This document shows positions 41,005 to 49,454 of a stretch of DNA of 64,000 nucleotides, one piece after another. The DNA comes from Armatimonadota bacterium (GTDB taxonomy: Bacteria > Armatimonadota > Zipacnadia > UBA1398 > JAKPQA01): assembly GCA_029547025.1 (NCBI GenBank), contig JAKPQA010000359.1:17775-81774 (forward strand), read 5' to 3'. Positions within the stretch are counted from its first letter, which is position 1; each line of letters begins with the position of its first letter. Below the pieces are notes generated by a model. That model did not search any database, was not told where the DNA came from, and saw only the letters and a list, made by a program, of their open reading frames with translations. A program made the translations under genes and the position numbers.

Positions 41005-43536
41005 ATGGGTCGAAGCTCGAGGGACCATACTCCACCTGGAGGCAGGTCAGTCCGCGATATCCGCGATCCGCGTCCCGGTGAGTGCGTGTGCCATATCGCC
41101 GATGCAGGGGCTCGCAGGGCGCGGGCGACGTGCTGGGTGAGTCAGGGACTCTCTGTAGGTCGGGCGTGCACCTACGTCCTCTGCGAGGCCCATGCTTCGC
41201 ATGCCCTTCACCAGCTTTCGGAGACCCACGATGTACGCGAGCTCAGTGCATCGGGCGCCCTGAACCTCTACGGCACCGCCGACCTTCGTTGCTGGATCCT
41301 GGGTGTCGCACACGGCGACGCCACGCCGTTTCTCTCGTGGGCGCCGGGGACCTGCCTGGTCCTGGACGCGGCGACTGCCGTCACGGGTGCCGAGCTGATC
41401 GAGGCCTATCCGGCGTTCTTGGGTGCCCTTACGCGGTGGGCTCGCGACGTGTCCGCCACGGTGGTCGTCCAGCATGACGCGGACGAAGACGACCCCCGTG
41501 CTGTCAACGAAGCACTGCAGCACTTGGGTGCCGTCGTGTCGGGTGATTGGGTTGTCGACAACCCCTTCTGCGCTCCCGCGATCGACGACGGCGGAGACGC
41601 CAATCGGCAGCTCCTCGCAGACCGATTGCACGTCCTCGCCGGTCTCGCGAGCCCCCCGGAGGCGCGCGAGTTGCCGGAGCTGCTCGAGGATGCCCCGGAC
41701 ATCATCTACCGGGTCGATGGGCGCGGACGTCTCACGCACCTGAACGCCGCGTTCGAGCGGGCAACGGGCCGCCCGCGCCAGCAGCTCATCGGGCGCCCGT
41801 TCTCAGACCTGCTCGCCCCCGAGGACGCACGTCGCGGGCGCCAGTTCATCCAACGCCTGCTCAAGGGCGAAACGGTCGAGGAGGATCTGGACTTCGCAGT
41901 CGCCGGTCAGCCCGCGCGGCCCTACTCGGTGCTCGGGCATGCCGTGCCCGGTGCCGGTCGCAGCATGGCCGCCATCGGCGTGGCGCGCGACGTCTCCCTC
42001 CACAAGGAGATGGAGCGCCAGCTTCTCGAGTCCGAAACAGGCTACCGGGCCATTCTGGATTCCGCGCCCGTGTCGGTGATGCTCATCGACGAGTCCGGCG
42101 TCGTCCGCGACGTCAATGCCTGGCATGTCGAGCGTATCGGCGGACCCAGGGCCTCTCGGGCCGACTATATCGGACAGAACCTGCGAACCTCACCTCGAGA
42201 GGCGGCAGCCGGCCTCTCAAGCTTCTACGACCGGCTGTGCCAGGGCGAGCCGTTCGACCTCTCCGAGGTGTACCTGCCGGAGACGGCCACCGGGCGCCCC
42301 GTGTGGGTCAACATTCGCGGAGCCCCGCTCTATGGCGACGACGGCAACATGCGCGGCGCCATCGTGATCCACGAGGACATCACCGAACTCAAGCAGATGC
42401 AGCAGCACATGCTTGTGTTCGAGCGTTTCCGGGCACTGGGCGAGATGTCGGCCGGCGTGGCACACGAGTTCAACAACCTGCTGGCCATCATTCTGGGCCA
42501 GGCTGAACTGGCTCTGATGCGGCTCGATCGAGCCGAGGATGTGGACGCGCGTCTGCGAAACATCATCAGGACCGCTACTCGAGGCGCCGAGACGGTCCGA
42601 GGATTGCAGGCGTATGCGCGGCAGCGAACCAAGCGGCCGGGAGCGACGACCGATGTCAACAGCGTCGTCGCTCGGGCCGTCGAGATCGCCTGCGAGCTGG
42701 CCCGGCGCCTCGGAGAGACCCGCGAGCGGCCGGTGCAGATCTTCACGGACCTGGGTGACCCGCCGGCCGTCGCCGCCGACGCGGCCGAGTTTGGCGATGC
42801 GGTGGGCGCCGTCATCGAGAACGCTGTCGAGGCTGCGGCGCAGGGCTGGGGCACCGTCCGTGTCACCACTCGCAGCGAGGACGCCCACGCCGTGGTCGAG
42901 GTTTCTGATGATGGCCCGGGCATCGCGGCCACCGACATGCAGCGGATCTTCGAGCCCTTCTTCACGACGAAAGGTCCCCAGCGCAACGGCTTGGGCCTGA
43001 GTGTTGCCTACGGTGTCGTCCACCGCCTCGGCGGCGGGATCGTCGCCGAGGCCAGTGATGACGGCGGGGCTCTGATCTCGATCCGAATCCCCTCTGCTCA
43101 TCCCCAAATCGGGCCCGTCGAGCTCGAGGCGGCTCCGCCGCCGCGGCCGAGCGCACACAAGCCCCGGGTCCTCGTGGTCGAGGACGAGGAATCGGTACTC
43201 GAGGTCCTGGCTGATGCGGTCTCGACGATGGGCTACGAGGTGAACGCGGTGCGCGACGGCCAAGCGGCCATCGAACTCGCCGGGCGCCACGCCTTCGACG
43301 TGGTAATCACCGATTTGGGCATGGGGCAGGTCTCGGGCCTCGACGTGGCGCGAGTCTTCAAGTCGACGCACCAGCCCCCCGTGGTCGTCCTGCTGACCGG
43401 ATGGGGAGTCGAGCTCGGCGATCCTGAGATCTCACAAAGCGGGGTCGACCGTGTGATGGCCAAACCCCTGAAGATGGACGAGCTGAAGGCTTGCCTGGCT
43501 GAGTGCGTCCAGAGCCGACAGGGCGAGGCACGCTAG
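41005..43536 (+). CDS. Hybrid sensor histidine kinase: MEDS-PAS-PAS-HisKA-HATPase-REC
   Basis: 843 aa; the start is uncertain (ATG 41005, or GTG 41086 nearer the first domain). Residues about 28-200 resemble a MEDS/DcmR sensory domain (HIADAGARRARATCWVSQGLSVGRACTYV). Two PAS domains follow (APDIIYRVDGRGRLTHLNAAF, SAPVSVMLIDESGVVRDVN). HisKA carries the phospho-acceptor His in GVAHEFNNLLAIILGQ. HATPase_c has VIENAVEAA, VSDDGPGIA and NGLGLSVAYG. A C-terminal receiver domain has VVEDEES, the phospho-Asp in DVVITDLGMG and Lys in MAKPLK. No transmembrane helix is seen, so it is cytoplasmic. No separate response regulator is adjacent. Confidence 0.9.
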   Translation: MGRSSRDHTPPGGRSVRDIRDPRPGECVCHIADAGARRARATCWVSQGLSVGRACTYVLCEAHASHALHQLSETHDVRELSASGALNLYGTADLRCWILGVAHGDATPFLSWAPGTCLVLDAATAVTGAELIEAYPAFLGALTRWARDVSATVVVQHDADEDDPRAVNEALQHLGAVVSGDWVVDNPFCAPAIDDGGDANRQLLADRLHVLAGLASPPEARELPELLEDAPDIIYRVDGRGRLTHLNAAFERATGRPRQQLIGRPFSDLLAPEDARRGRQFIQRLLKGETVEEDLDFAVAGQPARPYSVLGHAVPGAGRSMAAIGVARDVSLHKEMERQLLESETGYRAILDSAPVSVMLIDESGVVRDVNAWHVERIGGPRASRADYIGQNLRTSPREAAAGLSSFYDRLCQGEPFDLSEVYLPETATGRPVWVNIRGAPLYGDDGNMRGAIVIHEDITELKQMQQHMLVFERFRALGEMSAGVAHEFNNLLAIILGQAELALMRLDRAEDVDARLRNIIRTATRGAETVRGLQAYARQRTKRPGATTDVNSVVARAVEIACELARRLGETRERPVQIFTDLGDPPAVAADAAEFGDAVGAVIENAVEAAAQGWGTVRVTTRSEDAHAVVEVSDDGPGIAATDMQRIFEPFFTTKGPQRNGLGLSVAYGVVHRLGGGIVAEASDDGGALISIRIPSAHPQIGPVELEAAPPPRPSAHKPRVLVVEDEESVLEVLADAVSTMGYEVNAVRDGQAAIELAGRHAFDVVITDLGMGQVSGLDVARVFKSTHQPPVVVLLTGWGVELGDPEISQSGVDRVMAKPLKMDELKACLAECVQSRQGEAR

Positions 43537-43552
43537 CGTCAACGGGCCGCCG

Positions 43553-45115
43553 CTAGTAGACCCGGCGGGCTCCGCAGTAGCTTCCGGCGCGTTCTTTGAG
43601 CGGCTGCACGATGACACCGACTCCGCTGCGGGAGGCATGGACGAAGTTCCCGTTGCCCACGTAGATCCCCACATGGGAGACGCCCGCCGTGTAGGTGTTC
43701 GCGAAGAACACCAGGTCGCCGGGAATGAGGCGGCTCGGATCGACTGGGGTGCCCACGTCCCACTGCTCGAAGCTCGTGCGCGGCACACGGATGTTATGGT
43801 GTTTCAGCACATACTGCACCAGGCCCGAACAGTCAAATCCGCTGGGTGAGCTGCCTCCGAAAACGTAGGGCGTGCCCACGAATCCCAGGGCATACTGCGC
43901 GATCGAGTTGCCCAGACTGGTGGGCTGACCTGCCGGCGTCTGCGCCGGTGAGATCTGTTGGGCGATACTCTGATCGGTCGCCACGAGCCATCCGGCGACC
44001 CAGCCCTCGGCTCCCGACGCGAACCGGACCAGGAACCATCCATTCGTCGCGCCGATGACGCGCAAGGGCGTCCCGCGGGTCGCTTGGCCGATCAGGTTGA
44101 ACCCCATGCCCGGACCGGCACGGACATTGACCAAGCCCTCCTGAACCAACCCGTCGCCCGAGAGGGCCGTGGCAGCCACGCGCACCTGCGTCGCCGTGAT
44201 CGTGGTCGGGTCGCGAGGCGCTGATGACGCTGCGGGCTGGGAGAGCGTGTCCACGGGCCGGAAGCCCGTCGGGCTCTCACCCGACAGGATCGGCGCGCCA
44301 GTACCCGGAGCCCCTCGGCTCAGACTGCCGAACGGGTCGGCCTGAGGACCCGGGAACTGCGCCCCTCCCTGGAGGCGGATCAGCGGGGCCCCGGGGACGC
44401 TGTCGGTCACGTACTGTCGCGACACGTACCCGGTGGTTCCGGAGTCGAGCCGGACCTTACACCACTCGCTCCCCACCTCGATCACCTGGAAGCGCGTGCC
44501 CAGCGCGAGCGAGCAAAGCACCTGGTGTTGGCCGCCCGGTCCGCTGCGGAGGCACAGATCGTCCCCGCCCGCATAGCGCACCTGGCCCGCCGCGGCGGCG
44601 GGGGCGTCGTCGTTGAGGTCATCGTCGCCGCCGCTCAGGAGCCAGTCGGCAACCCAGCCGATCTCGCCGGTCTCCGGAACGCGGATCTTGCGCCACTGAC
44701 CCTCGTAGGCCACCACGTCGACACGAGTTCCCTTGGGCAGGATGCCGACACGGTCGAAGCGCTGTCCGGGGCCGCTCCGGATGTTCACGTCATCGCCGCG
44801 AACGTACTTGACGTCCCGTGCCTGGCCCGCGGGTGGCGTGTCCGAAAGCAAGCGCTCGACGATCCAGCCGGTGGTCTGTTTTGAGGGGACGTAGACCTGA
44901 CGCCACTCGCCCTGTTGGCCCTTGAGCCGCAGCTCAGTCCCCGGACTGAGCGTGCACTGAACTGAGGCGGTCAGGCTCGGCGCCGATCGCAGGTTGGCCG
45001 CGTCTCCGCCCACGAATCGAACAGGATCATCAGCCCTGGACGGCGACACGGTGAGCGCGAGCCCTGCAACTGCCAGGACCCCCGCCCATCGAGAGTTCAC
45101 CTTCGCTGTCTGCAT
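43553..45115 (-). CDS. Secreted SH3b-repeat NlpC/P60 peptidoglycan hydrolase
   Basis: 520 aa; ATG 45115 with GGGAG 5 nt upstream. Signal peptide (WAGVLAVAGLALTVSPSRA). Four bacterial SH3 repeats are recognised by NLRSAPSLTASV, NIRSGPGQRFDRVG, CLRSGPGGQHQVL and NVRAGPGMGFNLIG, the last after a Pro/Ser-rich linker. The C-terminal NlpC/P60 papain-like domain retains the catalytic Cys near residue 427 (FDCSGLVQYV), His (SHVGIYVG) and a third polar His (FVHASRSG). It probably cleaves stem peptides between D-Glu and the diamino acid. Its 3' end is 16 nt from that of the kinase gene. Confidence 0.9.
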   Translation of the reverse strand: MQTAKVNSRWAGVLAVAGLALTVSPSRADDPVRFVGGDAANLRSAPSLTASVQCTLSPGTELRLKGQQGEWRQVYVPSKQTTGWIVERLLSDTPPAGQARDVKYVRGDDVNIRSGPGQRFDRVGILPKGTRVDVVAYEGQWRKIRVPETGEIGWVADWLLSGGDDDLNDDAPAAAAGQVRYAGGDDLCLRSGPGGQHQVLCSLALGTRFQVIEVGSEWCKVRLDSGTTGYVSRQYVTDSVPGAPLIRLQGGAQFPGPQADPFGSLSRGAPGTGAPILSGESPTGFRPVDTLSQPAASSAPRDPTTITATQVRVAATALSGDGLVQEGLVNVRAGPGMGFNLIGQATRGTPLRVIGATNGWFLVRFASGAEGWVAGWLVATDQSIAQQISPAQTPAGQPTSLGNSIAQYALGFVGTPYVFGGSSPSGFDCSGLVQYVLKHHNIRVPRTSFEQWDVGTPVDPSRLIPGDLVFFANTYTAGVSHVGIYVGNGNFVHASRSGVGVIVQPLKERAGSYCGARRVY

Positions 45116-45596
45116 AGCGCTCCCGTCGCGGCGCCGAACCGCCCCCGTCTCATAGCGGGAGGGCCACTCGGCAGGTTCACACGCGACCCCGACACGGTAC
45201 CATCGGACCCCACGGCCGTCAATGCCTCACGCGGCCCACGCGGCGATGCGGAGCAGTGTTTGGACACCTCATCGGCGTGGAGGTTTCCCTCTGCGAGCCA
45301 GACACGAAGGCCCGTTCGCCGGCAGGACCGGAGGCCCATTGGGATCCCTTGGTTGTGCCGACCATCAAGCCTCCTCATGCATCGAGCTCTGGCGGGTCTC
45401 TGGTCGGCCGTCGTGCTGTGGGTGGCGGGGAGTGCATCTCCTGGCTGCATGCCGCTCGGCGGCGTACACTTCCGCCCCGTCTCGCTCTCGCCGCCGAGCT
45501 CCAGCCCTCTCGCAGCCGTGTCGAGCCAGGCGTAGTGGGGGCCGTGGGACCGGGCCGGCTAGCGGCTTCCATCGCAAGCCTGCCGCCGCGCCCTCC
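45116..45596. other. Intergenic region upstream of the NlpC/P60 gene
   Basis: 481 nt between the NlpC/P60 start and the stop of the small H-X9-DG gene, both on (-). A 51-codon frame on (+) from ATG 45377 has a lipoprotein-like start but no ribosome site. A 48-codon frame on (-) from about 45368 has GAGGAGG upstream but no recognised product. No convincing promoter or structured RNA was seen. Confidence 0.45.
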
Positions 45597-45842
45597 CTAC
45601 TTGCCCTTCTTGCCCGGCTCCCAGATCCGCTTGGCCGTCTCGTCCTCGCTGAGGAGCTTCACACGCCCGTCGCCGAAGCAGAGGCTCGCCTTGCCGTCGC
45701 GGAACACGCAACCCTCGTGCCCGCCTGTCGCTTTCCCCTCGCTCGCATCGGCCTCGAAGTAGAGCACGGCCTCGTCCGGGAGCGGGAGTTGGGCGGCCTT
45801 GGCCCCCACCGCGTGCCACCGCGCGCTGCCCCCGCGGCCCAC
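45597..45842 (-). CDS. Small protein with prepilin-type H-X9-DG motif
   Basis: 81 aa from GTG 45842, 16 nt after the PP2C-like gene; no clear ribosome site. The sequence GGHEGCVFRDGKASLCFGDGRVKLL matches the H-X9-DG box found at the C-terminus of DUF1559-type pseudopilins in Planctomycetes and relatives. The N-terminal pilin helix and the prepilin peptidase site are absent. It may be a solitary domain, a remnant, or a secreted adaptor for its neighbour. Cys and Asp spacing look conserved, so it is probably a real coding region. Confidence 0.48.
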   Translation of the reverse strand: MGRGGSARWHAVGAKAAQLPLPDEAVLYFEADASEGKATGGHEGCVFRDGKASLCFGDGRVKLLSEDETAKRIWEPGKKGK

Positions 45843-45858
45843 CGTGGGATCCGTTCGG

Positions 45859-47799
45859 CTAGAACGTCAACGGGTCGTCTACACTGGGCCCCTGGCCGGG
45901 GCTGGGGAGAGCCTTCACTGCCAGGATGATCGGTGACAGTCGATGCACGAGGTAGATCTTCGAGTCCTCGATGCTCACGGAGCCCGACTTGGGCAGCACG
46001 ATCTTCCCCGACGGTGCCCAAGCCAGGTCCCCGGACGAGTCGACAGTGAAGCACAGCCGGATGCCCTGCTTCTGCGTGAGCGAGGTGGGGTAGGCGTCCC
46101 TGGGCAGAGGTAACGCCACCCTCTCCCCCGGCTTCAGTCTCTGCCGGGCCACCTCCTCAATGGCATTCTGCCGGAACCGCTGCAGGACGACATCGACTGG
46201 GCCCGGTGCGCCGTCGTTGAGCGACGCAGTGACGCCGCGACCGTCCGCATTCGGGGCCAGCTCGAATGCGTATGCGCCCGCGTCTCCGTTGCGCGCCGGG
46301 GCGGGAGGCGATGGTGCCTCCGCCTCGGGCCGTTCTGTGAGCGCGGCGCCCATGCCTGGCGCCCGGGGTGTGGCCGGAGCGCCCTCGGCCTTGGCTGGCT
46401 CGGGCGGGCTGGGGGCGCCGGTATTTCGTGCCCTTGCGCCGAAGTGCCACGCCGCGGGGCCGCCCATGGCGATGAGGATCAGCGCCGCGGCGAGGCCGAT
46501 CTGCCATCGGCGGCCGGCACTGGGCGGCTGGACCGGCCGGCGCAGGCTCTGCTCGGCCAGGATCTGCTCTTCGGTGGGCGGCGGTGGTGGCTCCATTGGC
46601 TGAGGATGTGCCGCGGGCCCGGACTCCGTCGGCGGGCTGGCCGTGAGTCCATTGGATATCACATGCTCGCGCACGAGAGTGGCATCGATGATCCCGGGCT
46701 CGGGCGTCCTCGCCGCAGAGGGAGTCACGACCTCGGTCTGTGGCATGGGCGGGGCCTCGGCGGACGCGGCCGGCGGAGCGGGCTCTGCAGGAGCCGGCGG
46801 CGCCTCCTCCTTGGGTGCTTCGAGCCCGAGGAGCTGTCTCACGCAGCCCAGGGTGTCCAGAGTGGTCCCGGGCGGTAACGCCGCGGCGTGGAGTGCCACC
46901 GAGAAGGCCAGGGGGTCGCGGGATGGATCGGCCACCGACTGCCCCGTCCGGTCGGGGGCCACGCCCATCATCACCACCGAGTTGGTGCCCCTGCTGCCCT
47001 TCATTCTTGCGTCGACGAGGAGTCGTTCGCAGGCTTCTTCGAGCGAGTCCGCTTCGGCCACGTAGCGCGCGATGTCGTCCGGGCCGTCGAGCACGTGGCG
47101 GACACCGGGGGAGAGGAGCACCAGGACGTCGCCCACCTCGACATCGAGCTCACGGACACAGGGCTGAATGTCGTCCGCTGCGCCGAGCCCGCTGTCGGGC
47201 GTTCCGGTGGCCGGTGTCACGGGAGAGGGGTCGAGGTGGGGCACGCCCGGGCTGGTGCTGGCCCCCACCGGGTCGTCGATCAGGGAGCAGGTCTGGCCGC
47301 GGACGTGATAGCAGCGGCAGTCACCGATCCAGGCCACGGCCGTCTTGTTACCTCGCATGGCGGCACACGCGACCGAGGCGCCCACGGTCGCGCGGCGGTC
47401 GGCCTGGCCTTGGGCTGACTCGCGCAGGGCTCGGTTTGCCCAGATCATGGCGTTTCGGAGCGACAGGGCCAGATCGGGCCCCTCGTCGAGACTGCGGCGC
47501 GATTGGGCCATGCCCTGGGGTGTCCGTAGCGCCAGTCGAACCTGGTCGACAGCGACGGCGGCGGCCTGTTCGGCGAGGGGGGTCTCGTCGGCCGCTCCGG
47601 CGACGATGCCGATGCCCTGGAGCCACCACCAGACGCTGGGCCAGGGCAAGCCCGCCCGTCGGCCCTCATACCACAGTAGCTCCTCGTAGGGCACTCCCTT
47701 GAGCCGGTCTGTCTTCCCAATGGCCTCGACGCGCAGGAGCAGCCTACGCGCTTTCGACCCGGTCGGTCCGGAGGTGCTGTTCGTCGCCATCTCCCTCAT
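45859..47799 (-). CDS. PP2C-like pseudophosphatase with membrane anchor and extracytoplasmic domain
   Basis: 646 aa from ATG 47799; ATG 47790 and upstream codons are alternatives. Residues about 45-285 have PP2C-type organisation: LRNAMIWANRALRES, ATVGASVACAAMRGNKTAVAWIGDCRCYHVRG, and a DVLVLLSPGVRHVL strand-turn. Of the metal ligands only the Asp of IGDCR (about residue 160) remains. The DGMGG Asp is lost, SDG is SPG, and the final DN is TN. A Pro/Ala-rich linker, one transmembrane helix (about 432-453) and a beta-rich C-terminal domain of about 120 residues follow. This suggests a sensor or regulatory protein rather than an active phosphatase. Confidence 0.72.
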   Translation of the reverse strand: MREMATNSTSGPTGSKARRLLLRVEAIGKTDRLKGVPYEELLWYEGRRAGLPWPSVWWWLQGIGIVAGAADETPLAEQAAAVAVDQVRLALRTPQGMAQSRRSLDEGPDLALSLRNAMIWANRALRESAQGQADRRATVGASVACAAMRGNKTAVAWIGDCRCYHVRGQTCSLIDDPVGASTSPGVPHLDPSPVTPATGTPDSGLGAADDIQPCVRELDVEVGDVLVLLSPGVRHVLDGPDDIARYVAEADSLEEACERLLVDARMKGSRGTNSVVMMGVAPDRTGQSVADPSRDPLAFSVALHAAALPPGTTLDTLGCVRQLLGLEAPKEEAPPAPAEPAPPAASAEAPPMPQTEVVTPSAARTPEPGIIDATLVREHVISNGLTASPPTESGPAAHPQPMEPPPPPTEEQILAEQSLRRPVQPPSAGRRWQIGLAAALILIAMGGPAAWHFGARARNTGAPSPPEPAKAEGAPATPRAPGMGAALTERPEAEAPSPPAPARNGDAGAYAFELAPNADGRGVTASLNDGAPGPVDVVLQRFRQNAIEEVARQRLKPGERVALPLPRDAYPTSLTQKQGIRLCFTVDSSGDLAWAPSGKIVLPKSGSVSIEDSKIYLVHRLSPIILAVKALPSPGQGPSVDDPLTF

Positions 47800-47945
47800 C
47801 ACACAGCCGGTGGGATTGCGCCGCCGCGGATTCGCGCGGCCATGTTCAGCCGAGGGGCGCCGGAGTCCTTGGTGAGCGGCGGCAGCGCCAGGTGTAGGAC
47901 ACGAGCTGTGGCGCATCGAACTGGCCCTCCGCCGAGGTGAGACCC

Positions 47946-48815
47946 ATGGTGGCTCGAGTTCAGGCAGTGCCCCTGCAGAACGAAGACGTGAGCTTCCGCC
48001 TCGATGATGTGGAGCGCGTGCGCTACAACAGTGGGTTGGCGATGCTCCGGCCCTACCTGTTCCCGGTCATCGGTCCGGCGGGCCGCATGGTCACGCGTAT
48101 GGGGCATCCGCACGACCCGTATGGGCACCGGCACCACTACTCGGTGTGGATCGCGCATCAGAAGGTCAACGGCTGCGATCTCTGGGCGGACCACGGGCTC
48201 ACGGGCCGGCAGGCGCACTCGAAGATTGTCGCGCTCGAGGATGGCGATGCCTCGGCCGCTCTGGCCGTCGAGGTCGTCTGGCGCGGGCCGCAGAACCAGG
48301 AGTTGCTGCGCGAGGTACGGACCTACCGGGTCACGTGTCTACCGGCCGGCGAGCTGCTGATCGACATGGGGCTGGAGCTGGCGGCCACGCAGGGCGAGGT
48401 CCGCTTCGGTCCGACGCCGTTTGGCTTGTGCGCGGCGCGGGTCGCCAAGAGCATGTCGGTGAGTGATGGCGATGGGACGATCACGAATTCGGCCGGGGCG
48501 GTGGGTGAGGAGGCCATCTTCTGGAAGCCGGCGGAGTGGTGCGACTACTCGGGTGCGGTATCGCCGGGGGTCGTGAATGGCATTGCCCTGTTCAGTCATC
48601 CGGCGAACGGGAACCACCCCCCCGACTGGCACGTTCGCTCAGATGGATGGATGGGGGCCTGCCTATCGAGGGAGTCGGAGTGCGTGGTGGCGGTAGACGC
48701 CCCCCTGCTTCTGCGGTATGGTCTCTATGTGCACCGCGGCGGCGTTGACGAAGCCGGTGTGGCGTCGAGGTTCGAGGCATTCGCCACGTCGGCGTTGGCT
48801 CCGTGCCAAGCCTAG
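47946..48815 (+). CDS. DUF6807 (PmoA-like) family protein, cytoplasmic
   Basis: 289 aa from ATG 47946, with GAGGTGA 6 nt upstream; a GTG at 47937 is in frame. Shared blocks with the copy at 4659 are HPHDPYGHRHHYSVWIAHQKVNGCDLWADHG, split here as a His-rich loop and a VNG-x-DLWA strand, then EWCDYSGAV and HPPDWHVRSDG. It lacks the signal peptide and the N-terminal domain of the secreted paralogue, so it probably acts on intracellular sugars. It is divergent from the PP2C-like gene, 146 nt away. Confidence 0.75.
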   Translation: MVARVQAVPLQNEDVSFRLDDVERVRYNSGLAMLRPYLFPVIGPAGRMVTRMGHPHDPYGHRHHYSVWIAHQKVNGCDLWADHGLTGRQAHSKIVALEDGDASAALAVEVVWRGPQNQELLREVRTYRVTCLPAGELLIDMGLELAATQGEVRFGPTPFGLCAARVAKSMSVSDGDGTITNSAGAVGEEAIFWKPAEWCDYSGAVSPGVVNGIALFSHPANGNHPPDWHVRSDGWMGACLSRESECVVAVDAPLLLRYGLYVHRGGVDEAGVASRFEAFATSALAPCQA

Positions 48816-48942
48816 CGGTGGGCACGACGGGCTGGGCTGCGTGGAACGACGAGGCTGCGCGTCCTGATGGTGGGTATGCCTGAGCCGTGCCGTCCCGACG
48901 GGGAGCATGGCCCGGCCAATTGCGAATGGAGGGCTCGATCGA

Positions 48943-49359
48943 GTGAAGACTTTGCGGTGGCTCTTGCCATGTGTCCTAGTTCTCGGCCTCGTGGGCGGAA
49001 TCGTCGGGGCGAAAGTACTGAGCATTAATGCATCAAAGAGTGCGACGCAGGCCGGAGCGGCCAGTGCAGGCCCCGGGGCCGGGCACTCGTGCCCGGAGGG
49101 GTACCAGGGGTGCGCGGCCGGCGACCCGTGCCCCGACTGCCAGGCCAAGGACGCCAAGAAGAGCGAGGTGCACCAGACATCCGGGACCAAGCCCGCGATC
49201 GAGCCTGAGGAGTGCGAGAAGGCCCACGCCGAGGGCAGCGGGTGCCCGCTGGAGACCAAGGGCGAGGACGCCAAGTCTGGCGGATGCCCATTCGAGGCCG
49301 CCGCCAAGGACACCAAGGACGAGGGTGGGCACGAGGAAGGCGGCTGCCCCGCACACTAG
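48943..49359 (+). CDS. Cys-rich membrane-anchored or secreted protein
   Basis: 138 aa from GTG 48943, preceded by GGAGGG at 11 nt; ATG 48907 is also in frame. One N-terminal hydrophobic helix (WLLPCVLVLGLVGGIVGA) is either a signal or an anchor. The rest is Gly/Lys/Glu-rich with paired or single Cys in HSCPEGYQGCAAG, DPCPDCQAK and ECEKAH and three GCP boxes (GCPLE, GCPFE, GCPAH). The repeated Cys-Pro dyads suggest metal binding or disulfide linkage; no family is recognised. A strong hairpin follows 50 nt downstream. Confidence 0.55.
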   Translation: MKTLRWLLPCVLVLGLVGGIVGAKVLSINASKSATQAGAASAGPGAGHSCPEGYQGCAAGDPCPDCQAKDAKKSEVHQTSGTKPAIEPEECEKAHAEGSGCPLETKGEDAKSGGCPFEAAAKDTKDEGGHEEGGCPAH

Positions 49360-49408
49360 GCCGAGGACAAAGCTGAGCCGGGAGCGTAGCCTTAGTGCTG
49401 ACAGGGTG

Positions 49409-49451
49409 AGAGCCCGCGTGCCATACCCTACCGGGTGGCTGCGCGGGCTCT
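49409..49451 (+). other. Strong intergenic hairpin (43 nt)
   Basis: Perfect 10-bp outer stem AGAGCCCGCG (49409-49418) with CGCGGGCTCT (49442-49451). Continued inner pairing GCCA/TGGC and CCC/GGG closes a TACC loop, so 17 pairs form with small internal bulges. It lies 50 nt after the Cys-rich gene. It is followed by TTGCATGTT, not a T-run, so it may act as a terminator, processing site or a structured RNA. Confidence 0.7.
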
Positions 49452-49454
49452 TGC

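Noticed and set aside
45377..45532. 51-codon (+) frame starting with a lipoprotein-like signal
   Set aside because: No ribosome site, Ser/Pro-rich random tail, and the Cys context is poor; chance hydrophobic frame is more likely.
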